From: CAYZMS01 sp964479625
Lineage (GTDB): Bacteria; Bacteroidota; Bacteroidia; Chitinophagales; Saprospiraceae
Assembly: GCA_964479625.1 (NCBI GenBank)
Contig: CAYZMS010000008.1
Location: 62,001 to 126,000, forward strand
Length of the DNA: 64,000 nucleotides
Direction of reading: 5' to 3'
The translations under genes and the position numbers were made by a program. The notes beneath the pieces are model-generated. The model was not told the origin of the DNA, made no database searches, and was given only the letters and a program-made list of their open reading frames with translations. This document shows positions 9,411 to 17,579 of the stretch, piece after piece. Each line of letters starts with the position of its first letter. Within the stretch, counting starts at the first letter, position 1.

Positions 9411-10493
9411 ATGAATGACACAGAGGCAATATGGTTTTCCAAAACCCTGCTGAAATGGCATGCAGCCAACCCCCGGTCGTTACCCTGGAAAAACACCAAG
9501 GACCCTTATCACATCTGGTTGTCGGAAGTCATTTTACAACAAACACGGGTAGAGCAGGGGTTACCCTATTATAAACGCTTTATAGAACAATACCCCTCGG
9601 TCAGCGACCTGGCCCTGGCCCCTGAAGATGAAGTACTGAAGCTATGGGAGGGCCTTGGCTACTACTCCCGCGCCCGTAACCTGCATGCAACTGCCCGCTT
9701 CATTCATTTTGAATTAAATGGCCGGTTCCCCGAGACTTACCAGGGCATTCTGAATTTAAAAGGGGTGGGACCCTACACCGCCTCTGCTATCGCTTCCTTT
9801 GCTTTCGACTTACCCAAAGCAGTGGTAGACGGCAATGTTTTCCGGGTGTTGAGCCGTATCTTTGGCCTGGAAACTCCTATTGATACAACTACCGGGAAAA
9901 AGGCGTTTCAAACACTGGCGGATAAATTACTGGATGCTAAGCAAGCCGGGCGATACAACCAGGCTATCATGAATTTCGGCGCCCTGCTTTGCAGGCCACG
10001 CAAACCCAATTGCTCCATTTGCCCATTTTCCAAACAATGTATAGCCTTGCAAACCGATAGGGTAGAGGAATTCCCCGTTAAAAGCAGGAAGCTTCAAAAG
10101 CGGAACCGCTACTTTTACTACCTTGTCCTTCGCCACCAGGGCCAATTTATTTTGCGCAAGCGAACTGGAAAGGATGTATGGCAAGGTTTGTACGAATTCC
10201 CCTATCTGGAATTTGAAAATGCCCTGGAGGAGATCCCCAGCTTATTCCGATCCGAAGGCTTTTCCATCCTCGTCCTGGGGGACTTTCATTTTAAGGGCTT
10301 GCGTGGTCCCTATCGCCAAACCTTGAGCCATCAGCGTATTCACGGATACTTTCTGGAATTCGATCTGGATAGCCGTTCCCCCCTCCCGAATGGGAGTTTT
10401 CAGGTGAGTCGGGAGCAATTTTCGAACTATGCATTTCCTCGAATTATCGATTGGTATTTAGGGGATAAATCCTTAACTTTAAATCTATTGTAA
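9411..10493 (+). CDS. mutY: A/G-specific adenine glycosylase MutY
   Basis: Removes adenine mispaired with 8-oxoguanine. From the ATG at 9411 the protein has about 360 residues: the EVILQQTRVEQG segment with the catalytic Glu near residue 39, the helix-hairpin-helix LKGVGPYTASAIASF, VVDGNVFRV with the catalytic Asp near residue 140, the four-cysteine iron-sulphur loop C-x6-C-x2-C-x5-C near residues 193-209, and a C-terminal NUDIX-like domain (FILRKRTGKDVWQGLYEFP) that reads 8-oxoG. The open frame reaches back to 9351, but the 20 extra residues look unrelated to the family. It is followed by ssb, gldE and gldD, a common Bacteroidota order. Confidence 0.95.
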   Translation: MNDTEAIWFSKTLLKWHAANPRSLPWKNTKDPYHIWLSEVILQQTRVEQGLPYYKRFIEQYPSVSDLALAPEDEVLKLWEGLGYYSRARNLHATARFIHFELNGRFPETYQGILNLKGVGPYTASAIASFAFDLPKAVVDGNVFRVLSRIFGLETPIDTTTGKKAFQTLADKLLDAKQAGRYNQAIMNFGALLCRPRKPNCSICPFSKQCIALQTDRVEEFPVKSRKLQKRNRYFYYLVLRHQGQFILRKRTGKDVWQGLYEFPYLEFENALEEIPSLFRSEGFSILVLGDFHFKGLRGPYRQTLSHQRIHGYFLEFDLDSRSPLPNGSFQVSREQFSNYAFPRIIDWYLGDKSLTLNLL

Positions 10494-10551
10494 TTAAAAC
10501 AAGGTCGGTTGTCACCCCATCTGCCCTTGCATTAATTCGGTTTTTTGTCCG

Positions 10552-10581
10552 TTGTAATAAGGAAAAGGAAATGTAGCTTTG
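10552..10581 (+). promoter_or_regulatory. Promoter for ssb (TTG -19- TAGCTTTG)
   Basis: TAGCTTTG at 10574-10581 fits the Bacteroidota -7 consensus TAnnTTTG exactly. A TTG at 10552-10554 sits 19 bases upstream, about where the -33 box belongs. The predicted transcript would begin about 30 bases before the ssb ATG. Confidence 0.55.
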
Positions 10582-10618
10582 GCAAAAAGATCGAAAACAT
10601 TTAAACTGAACAACACGT

Positions 10619-11083
10619 ATGGTAAATCGAGTCATTTTAATTGGGAACCTGGGGCGCGACCCAGAAATTCGCCGCCTGGAAAATGGAGCAGCAGTAGCAA
10701 AATTCCCGATCGCTACCAATGAAAATTATAAGGACCGCAATGGAGAGTGGCAACAAACTACAGAATGGCACGACATCGTAGTATGGCGTAACCTCGCTGA
10801 GCGCGCTGAAAGTCAACTTAAAAAAGGTATGATGGTGTATGTGGAGGGGAAATTGACCCACCGCACCTGGCAGGATAAGGATGGTAACAACCGTCGGACC
10901 ACCGAAGTGGTATCCAACTATTTTCGAATGGTCAATACTCGCAGTGGGGGTGGCAGTAGTGGCTATTTTCCCGATGCGGGGGATGAGATGAACGCTATGG
11001 CCGGAACTAATGCAAAACCCGGCAACCTGTCCATGAGTGATGAGCCCCCCATGCCGGAAGCAGACGACGATCTACCCTTCTAG
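10619..11083 (+). CDS. ssb: Single-stranded DNA-binding protein
   Basis: A 154-residue SSB. The OB fold begins MVNRVILIGNLGRDPEIR and includes WHDIVVWRNLAE and the KGMMVYVEGKL strand. A Gly/Ser-rich linker follows, and the acidic tail ends in DDDLPF, the tip that docks partner proteins in replication and repair. Length and layout are normal. It lies between mutY and gldE and has its own TAnnTTTG promoter box about 40 bases upstream. Confidence 0.96.
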   Translation: MVNRVILIGNLGRDPEIRRLENGAAVAKFPIATNENYKDRNGEWQQTTEWHDIVVWRNLAERAESQLKKGMMVYVEGKLTHRTWQDKDGNNRRTTEVVSNYFRMVNTRSGGGSSGYFPDAGDEMNAMAGTNAKPGNLSMSDEPPMPEADDDLPF

Positions 11084-11111
11084 AGCAGGTGTACCGTATG
11101 CAAAATTCCGT

Positions 11112-11222
11112 TATCTTCGCATTGTTAGTGTTTAAACCGGTCAGGGACTCAAAAAGCTTTCGTGGATTTGAGTCCATTTTTCGGGCTTTGTCCGCTGTTT
11201 TAGAAGACCAACCCTAAACAAT
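11112..11222 (+). promoter_or_regulatory. Structured leader or small RNA between ssb and gldE
   Basis: A -7-like box TATCTTCG lies at 11112-11119 (no clear -33 box). Downstream is a 9-bp perfect hairpin (11145-11153 with 11167-11175) followed by five T. The terminator at 11223-11249 closes the unit, about 125 bases after the presumed transcript start. AAACCG at 11134-11139 repeats the 5' arm of that terminator and could pair with its 3' arm (CGGTTT 11241-11246), a possible antiterminator. It could be an attenuator for gldE or a free small RNA. Confidence 0.35.
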
Positions 11223-11249
11223 AAACCGCTTGGCTAAAAGCGGTTTTTT
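11223..11249 (+). terminator. Intrinsic terminator just before gldE
   Basis: A 9-bp perfect stem, AAACCGCTT (11223-11231) with AAGCGGTTT (11238-11246), a 6-base loop and a run of six T from 11244 to 11249. Only 21 bases separate it from the gldE start codon. Confidence 0.75.
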
Positions 11250-11270
11250 GCTTAATCAATTCCGTTTTCA

Positions 11271-12701
11271 TTGGAAGCTGTACCTTCGGAACTAATACAA
11301 CTATCTTCCCTCGAGCTTTTGCTGCTTTCCACTGGGCAATCCACTCTGTTTTTTGGTTTCATCACCCTGGTGTTACTCCTGCTATGTTCTGCCCTGGTCT
11401 CGGGTTCGGAAATTGCCTATTTCTCCCTGACTACCAACGAGATCAACGATATAGAAAATGAAGCGGAGGGAGGAGGAAGCCGTGTTATTAACCTACTGGA
11501 AAAGCCCCGTTTCCTGCTGGCAACGATCTTAATTGCCAATAACTTTGTGAATATTGCCATCGTTATCATATCCGAGATCGTACTTTCGGCAATTTTCCCG
11601 GAGTCCACCTTTACTGAATGGGGCAGGCAGATCATCAACCTGCTTGGGATATCTAGCTCACCAGAGGGTGTCGGCCAAGTCATTAACTTCCTTATTTTGA
11701 CAATAGGGGTCACCTTCTTACTTGTTCTGTTTGGAGAGGTCGTACCCAAAGTTTATGCCAGAATGAACAATGTTTCCCTAGCCCGCTTCATGGCCTTGCC
11801 ATTACAGGTCATGCGACGGGCCTTCTACCCTTTCAGCACTCTATTGGTGCGGACAACCGGGGTAGTGGAAAACCGGCTTTCCAAACGCAAGGCGGGAAGC
11901 ACTACAACCCGAGAAGATATTGATGAAGCTATCGACCTTACCGTCAGTAGCGAAGAAAACGCCCAACAGGAAGTCGACCTGCTAAAGAGTGTGGTCAACT
12001 TCGGAGATGTTAGCGTTAAGCAGGTAATGAAATCTCGGGTAGATGTAGTAGCCCTGGATCGCGAAACCTCCTATTCCGAATTACTTAACACCGTGCGGGA
12101 TTCCGGTTATTCCCGCATTCCCGTTTATGAAAATGACTTTGACAAAGTTGTTGGTATCCTTTATGTAAAGGATCTCATCAGCTACCTCAAAGAAGGAGAT
12201 GACTTCGAATGGCAGAAGCTCATTCGCAATAACCTGCGCTTTGTGCCAGAAGCCAAAAAGATCGATGATCTGCTGCGGGAATTTCAACAAACCCGTATGC
12301 ATATGGCCATCGTGGTGGACGAGTACGGTGGAAGTGCTGGCATCATTACCCTGGAAGATATTCTGGAAGAGATCATAGGGGACATAAAGGACGAATTCGA
12401 CGATGAGCCGGAGATTGTTTACCAGCAAATAGACGAGCGTAACTTTCTCTTCGAGGGCAAGTCCCTGCTCAACGATTTTTCGCGCATCATTGGCCTGGAT
12501 ACCCGCTATTTCGATAAGGTTAGGGGAGAAAGTGATTCCCTTGCCGGCCTGTTACTGGAACTCCGGGGAACCCTCCCCAAAAAAGATGCCACCATCGAGT
12601 ACAATGGATTTAAGTTTAAGATCGTTTCCGTCAACAGCCGACGCATTGAAAAAGTATTGGTAACGGTACCTCAACGATTAAGCAAGCCAGTAGACGGTTA
12701 A
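11271..12701 (+). CDS. gldE: Gliding motility-associated protein GldE (CBS-domain membrane protein)
   Basis: A 476-residue protein of the HlyC/CorC type: a DUF21/CNNM membrane domain with several hydrophobic segments (residues about 25-200, with SALVSGSEIAYFSL), a CBS pair (VMKSRVDVVALDRE to DEYGGSAGIITLEDILEEIIGDI, about 250-380) and a CorC-type C-terminal domain. In Bacteroidota this gene lies next to gldD, as here, and is known as gldE, needed for gliding or full type IX secretion in model gliders. The start must be TTG at 11271, because an in-frame TAA sits at 11253 and no ATG occurs before residue 150 or so. The ATG of gldD follows after three bases. Confidence 0.9.
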   Translation: MEAVPSELIQLSSLELLLLSTGQSTLFFGFITLVLLLLCSALVSGSEIAYFSLTTNEINDIENEAEGGGSRVINLLEKPRFLLATILIANNFVNIAIVIISEIVLSAIFPESTFTEWGRQIINLLGISSSPEGVGQVINFLILTIGVTFLLVLFGEVVPKVYARMNNVSLARFMALPLQVMRRAFYPFSTLLVRTTGVVENRLSKRKAGSTTTREDIDEAIDLTVSSEENAQQEVDLLKSVVNFGDVSVKQVMKSRVDVVALDRETSYSELLNTVRDSGYSRIPVYENDFDKVVGILYVKDLISYLKEGDDFEWQKLIRNNLRFVPEAKKIDDLLREFQQTRMHMAIVVDEYGGSAGIITLEDILEEIIGDIKDEFDDEPEIVYQQIDERNFLFEGKSLLNDFSRIIGLDTRYFDKVRGESDSLAGLLLELRGTLPKKDATIEYNGFKFKIVSVNSRRIEKVLVTVPQRLSKPVDG

Positions 12702-12704
12702 ACT

Positions 12705-13298
12705 ATGAGCCTCCGATTATTTCTTTCCCTTTTTAGTTTTCTTGTTGTTTTTGCCTGTGAACGAGACGCCCCCTTACCCAAGCCCCGGACTTACCCAAGG
12801 GTAATATACCCTGAAAAAACCTACCAGGTCTTTGATACTTCCTTTTGCAACATGACTTTCGAATACCCCGACTATGCCCGGATCGAAAAAGACTCCCGCT
12901 CCCTGCAGGGAATAAACCTGCACCCCTGCTGGTTTGATGTTTATATTCCTCGATTTAATTGTCGGCTGCATTGTAGCTATTACGAAATTGGAAAGGGCAA
13001 GGATTTTGAAGAACTGAAAGCGGATGCCTTCGAACTTGCAGACTGGCACAACAAAAAAGCCAATTATATTGACGAGTTGGTCATTGACCGGGGCAGGAAT
13101 ATGCAAGGCATCGCCTTTGTCATGGAGGGTCCTGCTGCTACACCAATGCAATTTTACCTTACTGATGGAGAAAGGCATTTCTTTCGGGGCTCCCTTTATT
13201 TTAATACGCAGATTCGTCCAGATTCTCTGGCCCCTTTGTATGACTTTGTACAGGAGGATGTCCTGCATATGATCGAGACCTTCGATTGGAAAGATTAG
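12705..13298 (+). CDS. gldD: Gliding motility lipoprotein GldD
   Basis: A 197-residue lipoprotein with signal and lipobox (FLVVFACERD, Cys near 18). Features typical of GldD are visible: the PKPRTYPRVIYPEKTYQ segment after the anchor, the FCNMTFEYPDYARI region and the CWFDVYIP and FNCRLHCSYYEI segments. GldD is required for gliding in Flavobacterium johnsoniae and is linked to the type IX secretion apparatus. It follows gldE with a 3-base gap, so the two are very likely co-transcribed. Confidence 0.93.
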   Translation: MSLRLFLSLFSFLVVFACERDAPLPKPRTYPRVIYPEKTYQVFDTSFCNMTFEYPDYARIEKDSRSLQGINLHPCWFDVYIPRFNCRLHCSYYEIGKGKDFEELKADAFELADWHNKKANYIDELVIDRGRNMQGIAFVMEGPAATPMQFYLTDGERHFFRGSLYFNTQIRPDSLAPLYDFVQEDVLHMIETFDWKD

Positions 13299-13325
13299 CC
13301 CTTAAAAATTGCTGCTCCAATTCCT

Positions 13326-13718
13326 TTACAGCCGTGCATCTACTTCAGCCAGATCTTCCTCATTGTAGGTCCCAAACCAGGTACTAAGCTTTTTCCGGGC
13401 TTGAACGCGCACTTCATTATTCACATAGGCTGCAATGGTGACCAACCCGAAACTAAGGATACCAATATCATCCGTATAGCCGATCAGGGGAGTAAGGTCA
13501 GGTAGCATATCGAAAGGGGTCAAAAGGTAACCCAGCGTACCCAAAACAATATTTTTCGCCCACACCGGGGTTTCTTTTCTACGATAGGCATAAAACAGCA
13601 ACAGTACAGAATAGACACTCTTTAGCCCGATTTGACGGGCTGCCTTTCCCAGGGTAGTCCATAGTTTACCCTCACTGAATTTATCTTTATATTTTCGAAT
13701 GATCTCTTTCAATTCCAT
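13326..13718 (-). CDS. YkvA-family (DUF1232) membrane protein
   Basis: A 130-residue protein with a basic, helical N-terminus and the DUF1232 core: LGTLGYLLTPFDMLPDLTPLIGYTDDIGILSFGL includes the LxPxDxxPD signature near residues 66-75. The family is widespread and its function is unknown. It lies on the strand opposite gldD (convergent) and downstream of the tocopherol-cyclase-like gene on the same strand, 33 bases apart, so the two may be co-transcribed. Confidence 0.85.
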   Translation of the reverse strand: MELKEIIRKYKDKFSEGKLWTTLGKAARQIGLKSVYSVLLLFYAYRRKETPVWAKNIVLGTLGYLLTPFDMLPDLTPLIGYTDDIGILSFGLVTIAAYVNNEVRVQARKKLSTWFGTYNEEDLAEVDARL

Positions 13719-13751
13719 TTTTATACTTCTTCTTAATGGATTAAATATTCT

Positions 13752-14744
13752 TTATCGCCTCCATTGCCCGGTCAATAATTCTTCATAAGGACCGGCAACC
13801 TCCAGACCGGCATTACGAGCTCTTCCCACAAACAATTGTTCTCCGGCCCGGGTTGATAGTTTAACGTTTAATGTAGCCTGCATACTTTCATTGACCTTTC
13901 CTGCCATGGCTCCGGAAATTGGTGAAATCAGGTCAGTCCCGGATGCTTGTTGTGCTTCGATCTCCAGTTGTACTTTTCGATCCCGAAATTTCAGCCGAAC
14001 CTGATCGCCTTTGACTTCTGCCTGCATTTCAGCTCCTGTATAAGTGGCAAACCGATATAATTTCCCATCCACCAGAAAGCCTACGATATGACCAATAAAA
14101 TGGCTCCCTAACCAGGGGATACGAGCAACCGAGGCCATCAGGGAGAGTCGTTTTTCCGTATCGAAATGGTTGCTTTGCATCCAGATCCAGGAAGAGGGAA
14201 AGGACCGTCCCCAGTCTTTTTCCATATATCCTTTACCGCTATCCAGAGAAAAATGTTGTCCATTTAACTCCAGATGCCCTTCCAACTGGTAGTCCATACT
14301 CACTACTCCATGATAGCATTCCATAAAAGGAACAAAACTATACCATCCCATTATCCCCGAGGCGCCCAGCATTTTGGGCCAGGGAAACCGCCGGGTCAAA
14401 GTCACTTCAGCCCGCAGCTTAGGTAAATTTAATTGAACCCGTTCGGCACTAAAAAAGTTATCGCCCAGTTGTAAGGCAAATTCGACGGAACTGGGTTGGA
14501 AAGCCTCCGCAGGAAACTCGTGGTACTCCGCCTTTCCTGCTTTCCCATCCAAAACCTGAATGAACGCATGGGCATTCCCGTTTTGGTCGAAAGCAATGCC
14601 GGGGATCAAGGCAAGTACCACCGATTCGGTAGGATCAACCAATTTCACGTACCACCCTTCAAAATAATTGCGTTGCTTCCCCCAACCGTGGTACATATCA
14701 GGGTTCCAAAGCGCTTTGTGTTGCGAACGTAATCGACTGACCAT
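13752..14744 (-). CDS. Tocopherol cyclase-like protein
   Basis: A 330-residue protein. The motifs HGWGKQRNYFEGWYVKLVD near residues 20-38 and KGYMEKDWGRSFPSSWIWMQ near 160-180 are characteristic of the tocopherol cyclase family (lipocalin/CreA-like beta-barrel fold). There is no signal peptide. Real tocopherol cyclases act in plants and cyanobacteria; no other tocopherol or plastoquinone genes are visible here, so the substrate is open. It is divergent from the broken exbD, with about 90 bases between them. Confidence 0.8.
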   Translation of the reverse strand: MVSRLRSQHKALWNPDMYHGWGKQRNYFEGWYVKLVDPTESVVLALIPGIAFDQNGNAHAFIQVLDGKAGKAEYHEFPAEAFQPSSVEFALQLGDNFFSAERVQLNLPKLRAEVTLTRRFPWPKMLGASGIMGWYSFVPFMECYHGVVSMDYQLEGHLELNGQHFSLDSGKGYMEKDWGRSFPSSWIWMQSNHFDTEKRLSLMASVARIPWLGSHFIGHIVGFLVDGKLYRFATYTGAEMQAEVKGDQVRLKFRDRKVQLEIEAQQASGTDLISPISGAMAGKVNESMQATLNVKLSTRAGEQLFVGRARNAGLEVAGPYEELLTGQWRR

Positions 14745-14837
14745 AAAGAAGTTGTTGACTTATACACCAATTATTCCCTAAGCGGCATCTTACCTTTTGC
14801 AAGCCGACGATTTCGTTAATCGCAAATATGCACTTCA

Positions 14838-15389
14838 ATGAGTAAGATACGAAAGGGACAGGACCATCTGTCCGTTAATGCCGGTTCTATGGCAGATATC
14901 GCCTTTTTATTGCTGATCTTTTTTCTGGTTTCTACCGAAATTCTTTCTGAAAATGGCATACTGGTGCGCTTACCGCCTTATGAATAAAACCAAACTATTC
15001 AAGAGATCAACGACCGCAATGTATTGAATATCAGGATCAACCAGCTAAATCAGTTGTTGGTTGAAGGTGAAATCTTACCGGTGGAAACACTGCGTGCTAC
15101 TGCTGTAAAGTTTATTGTAAACCCCAAAAACCTGCCGGAGTTTCCGGAATCTCCCAAAAATGCAGTAATCGCACTGCAATGTGAACGTGGTACAAAATAC
15201 GAAGCCTACCTCCGGGTTTACAACGAATTGCAGGGAGCCTATTCAGAGATTCGAAACCTAGAGAGTAAGCAAAGGTACCAACGCCCTTTCGATCAATTGA
15301 GTTACCAGGAGAAAAAGCAGATCCGCGAAGCATTCCCCATGCTTATTTCCGAATCAGAACCCTTCGACGCCGAAGCCCTCTGGGAATGA
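14838..15389 (+). pseudogene. ExbD/TolR-like gene interrupted by an in-frame stop
   Basis: From the ATG at 14838 the frame reads MSKIRKGQDHLSVNAG, then SMADIAFLLLIFFLVSTEI, the classic ExbD membrane helix with its conserved Asp, then GILVRLPPYE, and stops at TAA 14985-14987 (codon 50). The same frame continues without further stops (NQTIQEINDRNVLNI to DAEALWE) to 15389, giving a normal 183-residue ExbD length. ExbD couples the proton gradient to TonB-dependent transport with ExbB. No exbB or tonB is nearby. The stop would remove the whole periplasmic domain, so I call it a pseudogene. A base error at that codon is the alternative. Confidence 0.8.
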
Positions 15390-15391
15390 AC

Positions 15392-16537
15392 TTAAAGTAA
15401 TTTCTTTAGAATATCCATTAGAAACGCTACCTTCTCTGGCCTGGCGCTATGCCCCATCAGGCCTATGCGCCAGATCTTCCCGGATAAATTACCAAGACCT
15501 CCCCCTACTTCCAGTTGGTATTCCTTAAGAAGGCGTTGTCGAAGCGGCGCCTCTTCAACTCCCTCTGGTAAATAAACGGCATTGAGTTGGGGAAGTCGAT
15601 ATTCCTCTTCTACCAAAAACCGGAACCCCAGTGGTTCCAGGCCAGCCTTCAGGGATTCATGCATTAACCGGTGCCGTTCCCAACGGTTGTCCAGGCCTTC
15701 CTCCTGAAGCAGGAGCAAGGCCTCATGCATGCAAAAAAGGGCGTGTACGGGTGCAGTATGGTGATAAGAGCGTTTTCCTCCCCCATCGCCCCAGTATTGC
15801 ATCACCAGGTTTAGGTCGAGGAACCAGCTTTGTACCTTTGTTTTTCGGTTTTTTAATTTTTTGACTGCTCTTTTGCTAAAAGTGACCGGGGAGAGACCCG
15901 GGGTGGCGGAAAGGCATTTCTGACTGCCGGAATATACCGCATCTGCCCCCCATTCATCTACCAAAACCGGAATGCCACCCAGCGCAGTAACCGTGTCTAC
16001 GATAGTTAAGCACTGATACTGCCTACTTAACTTGCACAGTGTTTCCGCATCTGACCGAACACCCGTTGACGTTTCCGCATGTACAAAAGCTATCATTCCC
16101 GCTTCCGGGTGTTTCTTTAGAGCCGCCTCTACCTTTTCGGGATCTACCGGGCGCCCCCATTCATCTTCGACCAAAACGACCTGGCCTCCACAACGTTCTA
16201 CATTTTCCCGCATTCGACTGCCAAACACCCCATTTTGACAAACAATCACGGTATCTCCTGGCTCAACCAGATTAACAAAGCAGGTCTCCATTCCGGCAGA
16301 TCCGGGCGCTGATACTACCATCGTCAGCGGATTGGTCGTTTGAAAGGCATAACGAGTTAGGTCCCTCACTTCATCCATCATTCGAACGAACTCCGGATCC
16401 AGGTGCCCAATGGTAGGCCGGGAGAGCGCTTCCAAAACCCGGGGGTCTAGGTCGGATGGCCCTGGCCCCATTAATCGACGGGGACCAGGTCGAAAGGAGG
16501 AGAATGTTTTTCCGGAAAGTGTTGCGGGTAATTCCAT
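15392..16537 (-). CDS. Alanine-glyoxylate / serine-pyruvate-type aminotransferase
   Basis: A 381-residue class V aminotransferase. Visible features: GPGPSDLDPRVLEAL at the start, APGSAGMETCFVNLVEPGD (cofactor phosphate loop), IVDTVTALGGIP with the Asp at about 181 that contacts the pyridine nitrogen, and SGSQKCLSATPG with the PLP lysine at about 207. The family uses PLP to transfer amino groups from serine or alanine to glyoxylate or pyruvate; some members serve in purine-derived ureidoglycine metabolism. The neighbours do not reveal the pathway. It ends two bases from the 3' end of the exbD remnant, tail to tail. Confidence 0.9.
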   Translation of the reverse strand: MELPATLSGKTFSSFRPGPRRLMGPGPSDLDPRVLEALSRPTIGHLDPEFVRMMDEVRDLTRYAFQTTNPLTMVVSAPGSAGMETCFVNLVEPGDTVIVCQNGVFGSRMRENVERCGGQVVLVEDEWGRPVDPEKVEAALKKHPEAGMIAFVHAETSTGVRSDAETLCKLSRQYQCLTIVDTVTALGGIPVLVDEWGADAVYSGSQKCLSATPGLSPVTFSKRAVKKLKNRKTKVQSWFLDLNLVMQYWGDGGGKRSYHHTAPVHALFCMHEALLLLQEEGLDNRWERHRLMHESLKAGLEPLGFRFLVEEEYRLPQLNAVYLPEGVEEAPLRQRLLKEYQLEVGGGLGNLSGKIWRIGLMGHSARPEKVAFLMDILKKLL

Positions 16538-16724
16538 CGAAGTAGACTTTATAAAGGTTTCCTAAATTTAAGCGTTAAGGGTAGGTAAGCCAATTTTGCT
16601 TATCGGTTTTCTACGGTTCCTAAAACACCTATCGAATGAAGGCTTGGATTAGTGGAAATAAAATCAGCATTACAGCCTATTTGGCTTATTTTATAAAAAA
16701 CTGGTTTAAAAAAAAACGAATTAG

Positions 16725-17525
16725 ATGAACGCACACGAAATTGACTATCAAATTCACGGCGAAGAAATGCAATTCGTCGAGATCGAACTAGACCCTTATG
16801 AAACAGTAATCGCCGAATCCGGTAGTTTTATGATGATGGATCCAGAGATCGAACTATCCACTATTTTTGGCGATGGTAGCAAGCAGAATAATACTGGGGT
16901 CTGGGGAAAGGTCCTTTCTGCAGGGAAGCGCCTGCTCACCGGAGAAAGCCTGTTTATGACGGCTTTTACCCACGCCGGGACCGGCAAAAAGAAGGTCTCC
17001 TTTGCTGCGCCTTATCCTGGGCGGATCATTCCACTGGACCTTAGCAAAAACGAAGGCAAGGTGGTTTGCCAGAAAGATGCTTTCCTCTGTGCTGCCAAAG
17101 GGGCAGCAGTAGGTATTGAATTTTCGAAAAAACTGGGCCGGGGATTCTTCGGAGGCGAAGGCTTTATCATGCAAAAGGTGGAAGGAGGCGGAATGGCTTT
17201 TTTACATGCCGGGGGAACCGTGATCGAAAAACATCTTGAAATCGGTGAAACACTTCGTGTCGATACCGGTTGCTTGGTAGGCTTTACCCGGCATGTTGAT
17301 TACGATATTGAAATCATTAAGGGGGTTCGGAACATGATCTTTGGAGGTGAAGGTCTATTCTATGCCCGACTTCAGGGGCCCGGCACCGTCTGGATCCAAT
17401 CACTTCCTTTTAGTCGCCTGGCCGATCGCATATTACGGGCAGCAAAATCCTATATGGGAAGCAACAAGGGAGAGGGCAGTCCTCTTGGCGGACTAGGAAA
17501 TTTAATGCAAGGAGATAATTGGTAA
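16725..17525 (+). CDS. AIM24 / TIGR00266-family protein
   Basis: A 266-residue protein without signal or membrane segment. It has a Gly-rich beta structure typical of the AIM24-like family: MQFVEIELDPYETVIAESGSFMMMD at the start, RRL-like GKRLLTGESLFMTAF near 70, GFIMQKVEGGGMAFLHAGG near 145 and DTGCLVGF near 185. The function in bacteria is unknown; the yeast namesake is a mitochondrial inner-membrane protein. The upstream spacer of 187 bases is A/T-rich just before the ATG and holds no gene that I recognise. It is convergent with the MobA-like gene. Confidence 0.85.
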   Translation: MNAHEIDYQIHGEEMQFVEIELDPYETVIAESGSFMMMDPEIELSTIFGDGSKQNNTGVWGKVLSAGKRLLTGESLFMTAFTHAGTGKKKVSFAAPYPGRIIPLDLSKNEGKVVCQKDAFLCAAKGAAVGIEFSKKLGRGFFGGEGFIMQKVEGGGMAFLHAGGTVIEKHLEIGETLRVDTGCLVGFTRHVDYDIEIIKGVRNMIFGGEGLFYARLQGPGTVWIQSLPFSRLADRILRAAKSYMGSNKGEGSPLGGLGNLMQGDNW

Positions 17526-17579
17526 CGACCAGGCAAAGTAATCCGCAGAGCTGCGTTGCCGGATCCTAATCCCGGCGAT

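Noticed and set aside
12774..13268. 164-codon frame opposite gldD
   Set aside because: gldD has a lipobox, family motifs and correct operon position; the antisense product has none.
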